Both the position numbers and the translations under genes were made by a program. A stretch of 5,331 bases of DNA from Streptomyces flaveolus (lineage in GTDB: Bacteria > Actinomycetota > Actinomycetes > Streptomycetales > Streptomycetaceae): positions 1 through 5,331 of the forward strand of contig NZ_JNWV01000093.1 of NCBI RefSeq assembly GCF_000716535.1, in the 5' to 3' direction. Under the pieces are notes generated by a model. It made no database searches. It was not told where the DNA came from and worked only from the letters and a program-made list of their open reading frames with translations. Positions 5,097 to 5,331 of the stretch are shown in pieces. Within the stretch, counting starts at the first letter, position 1; the number at the start of each line of letters is the position of its first letter.

Positions 5097-5331
5097 ATGA
5101 CCGACTTTCCCTTCGGTATGAACGACTACAGCGTCGACGTCCAGGCGCAGCACAACGTGACCTTCACCCCCGGCTGGGACGTCCACCGTCTCGCCCTGAC
5201 CTTCGAGGTGACCGCCTCAGATCACGCTGGAAACGACCGTGACGGACCGGCAGCTGCGCGGCCTGGAGAAGACGCGCGCGGGCGCCGACCTGTCCCTGCG
5301 CGCCGCCCTCACCCTGACCGCCCTGGCCGAA
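5097..5331 (+). pseudogene. Start of an unrecognised gene with an apparent frameshift, cut by the window edge
   Basis: ATG at 5097 (another ATG directly before it at 5094) follows GAGG at 5089-5092. The first 41 residues look like real protein: MMTDFPFGMNDYSVDVQAQ, then HNVTFTPGWDVHRLALTFEV. After about 5217 this frame turns into Arg/Pro/Gly-rich sequence, while the +1 frame from about 5212 becomes protein-like (QITLETTVTDRQLRGLEKTR, then AGADLSLRAALTLTALAE) and stays open to the edge. This fits one indel near 5212-5219, by mutation or sequencing error. I do not recognise the family. The alternating polar/hydrophobic pattern of both parts suggests a beta-rich protein with a helix around RQLRGLEKTRAG. 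No signal peptide is apparent. Confidence 0.55.

Overview
The window is very GC-rich, with strong G/C bias at third codon positions, and carries gene families typical of Streptomyces or a close relative: an FG-GAP repeat protein, Helicase-associated (HA) domain repeats, a membrane-anchored pentapeptide-type protein and a small secreted DUF3761 protein. Several pieces (the tail of a Tpg-like telomere protein, the tail of a terminal-type helicase, and a second relic of a helicase tail) belong to families found near the ends of linear Streptomyces replicons. I infer that this is a subtelomeric or plasmid-end-derived accessory region that has been rearranged repeatedly. The genus and the subtelomeric location are inferences, not proven.

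Layout. 2-613 (+) is the 3' end of an FG-GAP beta-propeller protein. About 640-1400 (-) is a badly frameshifted gene relic of unknown family. 1438-1536 (-) is the last 32 codons of a Tpg-like terminal protein. It is joined within a few bases to 1520-2365 (+), a headless C-terminal fragment of a helicase with four HA-like repeats. Two hairpins lie at 2415-2483, between convergent genes. 2521-3708 (-) is an intact membrane protein with twelve exact 12-residue repeats (36-bp DNA repeats). 3816-3880 (+) repeats the last ~50 bp of the helicase fragment in decayed form, so direct copies of that tail flank the pentapeptide-type gene. 3881-4450 has no credible gene, but 4124-4423 is packed with inverted repeats, the last a strong terminator-like hairpin. 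4451-4720 (-) is a secreted DUF3761 protein with a TTG start and a good ribosome binding site. 4745-5093 is intergenic. 5097 to the edge (+) is the start of an unrecognised gene with an apparent frameshift near 5217.

The only genes that look intact are the pentapeptide-type membrane protein and the DUF3761 protein; the FG-GAP gene may also be intact beyond the left edge. The rest is debris. I see no operon linking the intact genes, and no complete defence, biosynthetic or mobile system. The most interesting points are the tpg/helicase chimera, the repeated helicase tail around the pentapeptide-type gene, and the hairpin-rich block at 4124-4423.
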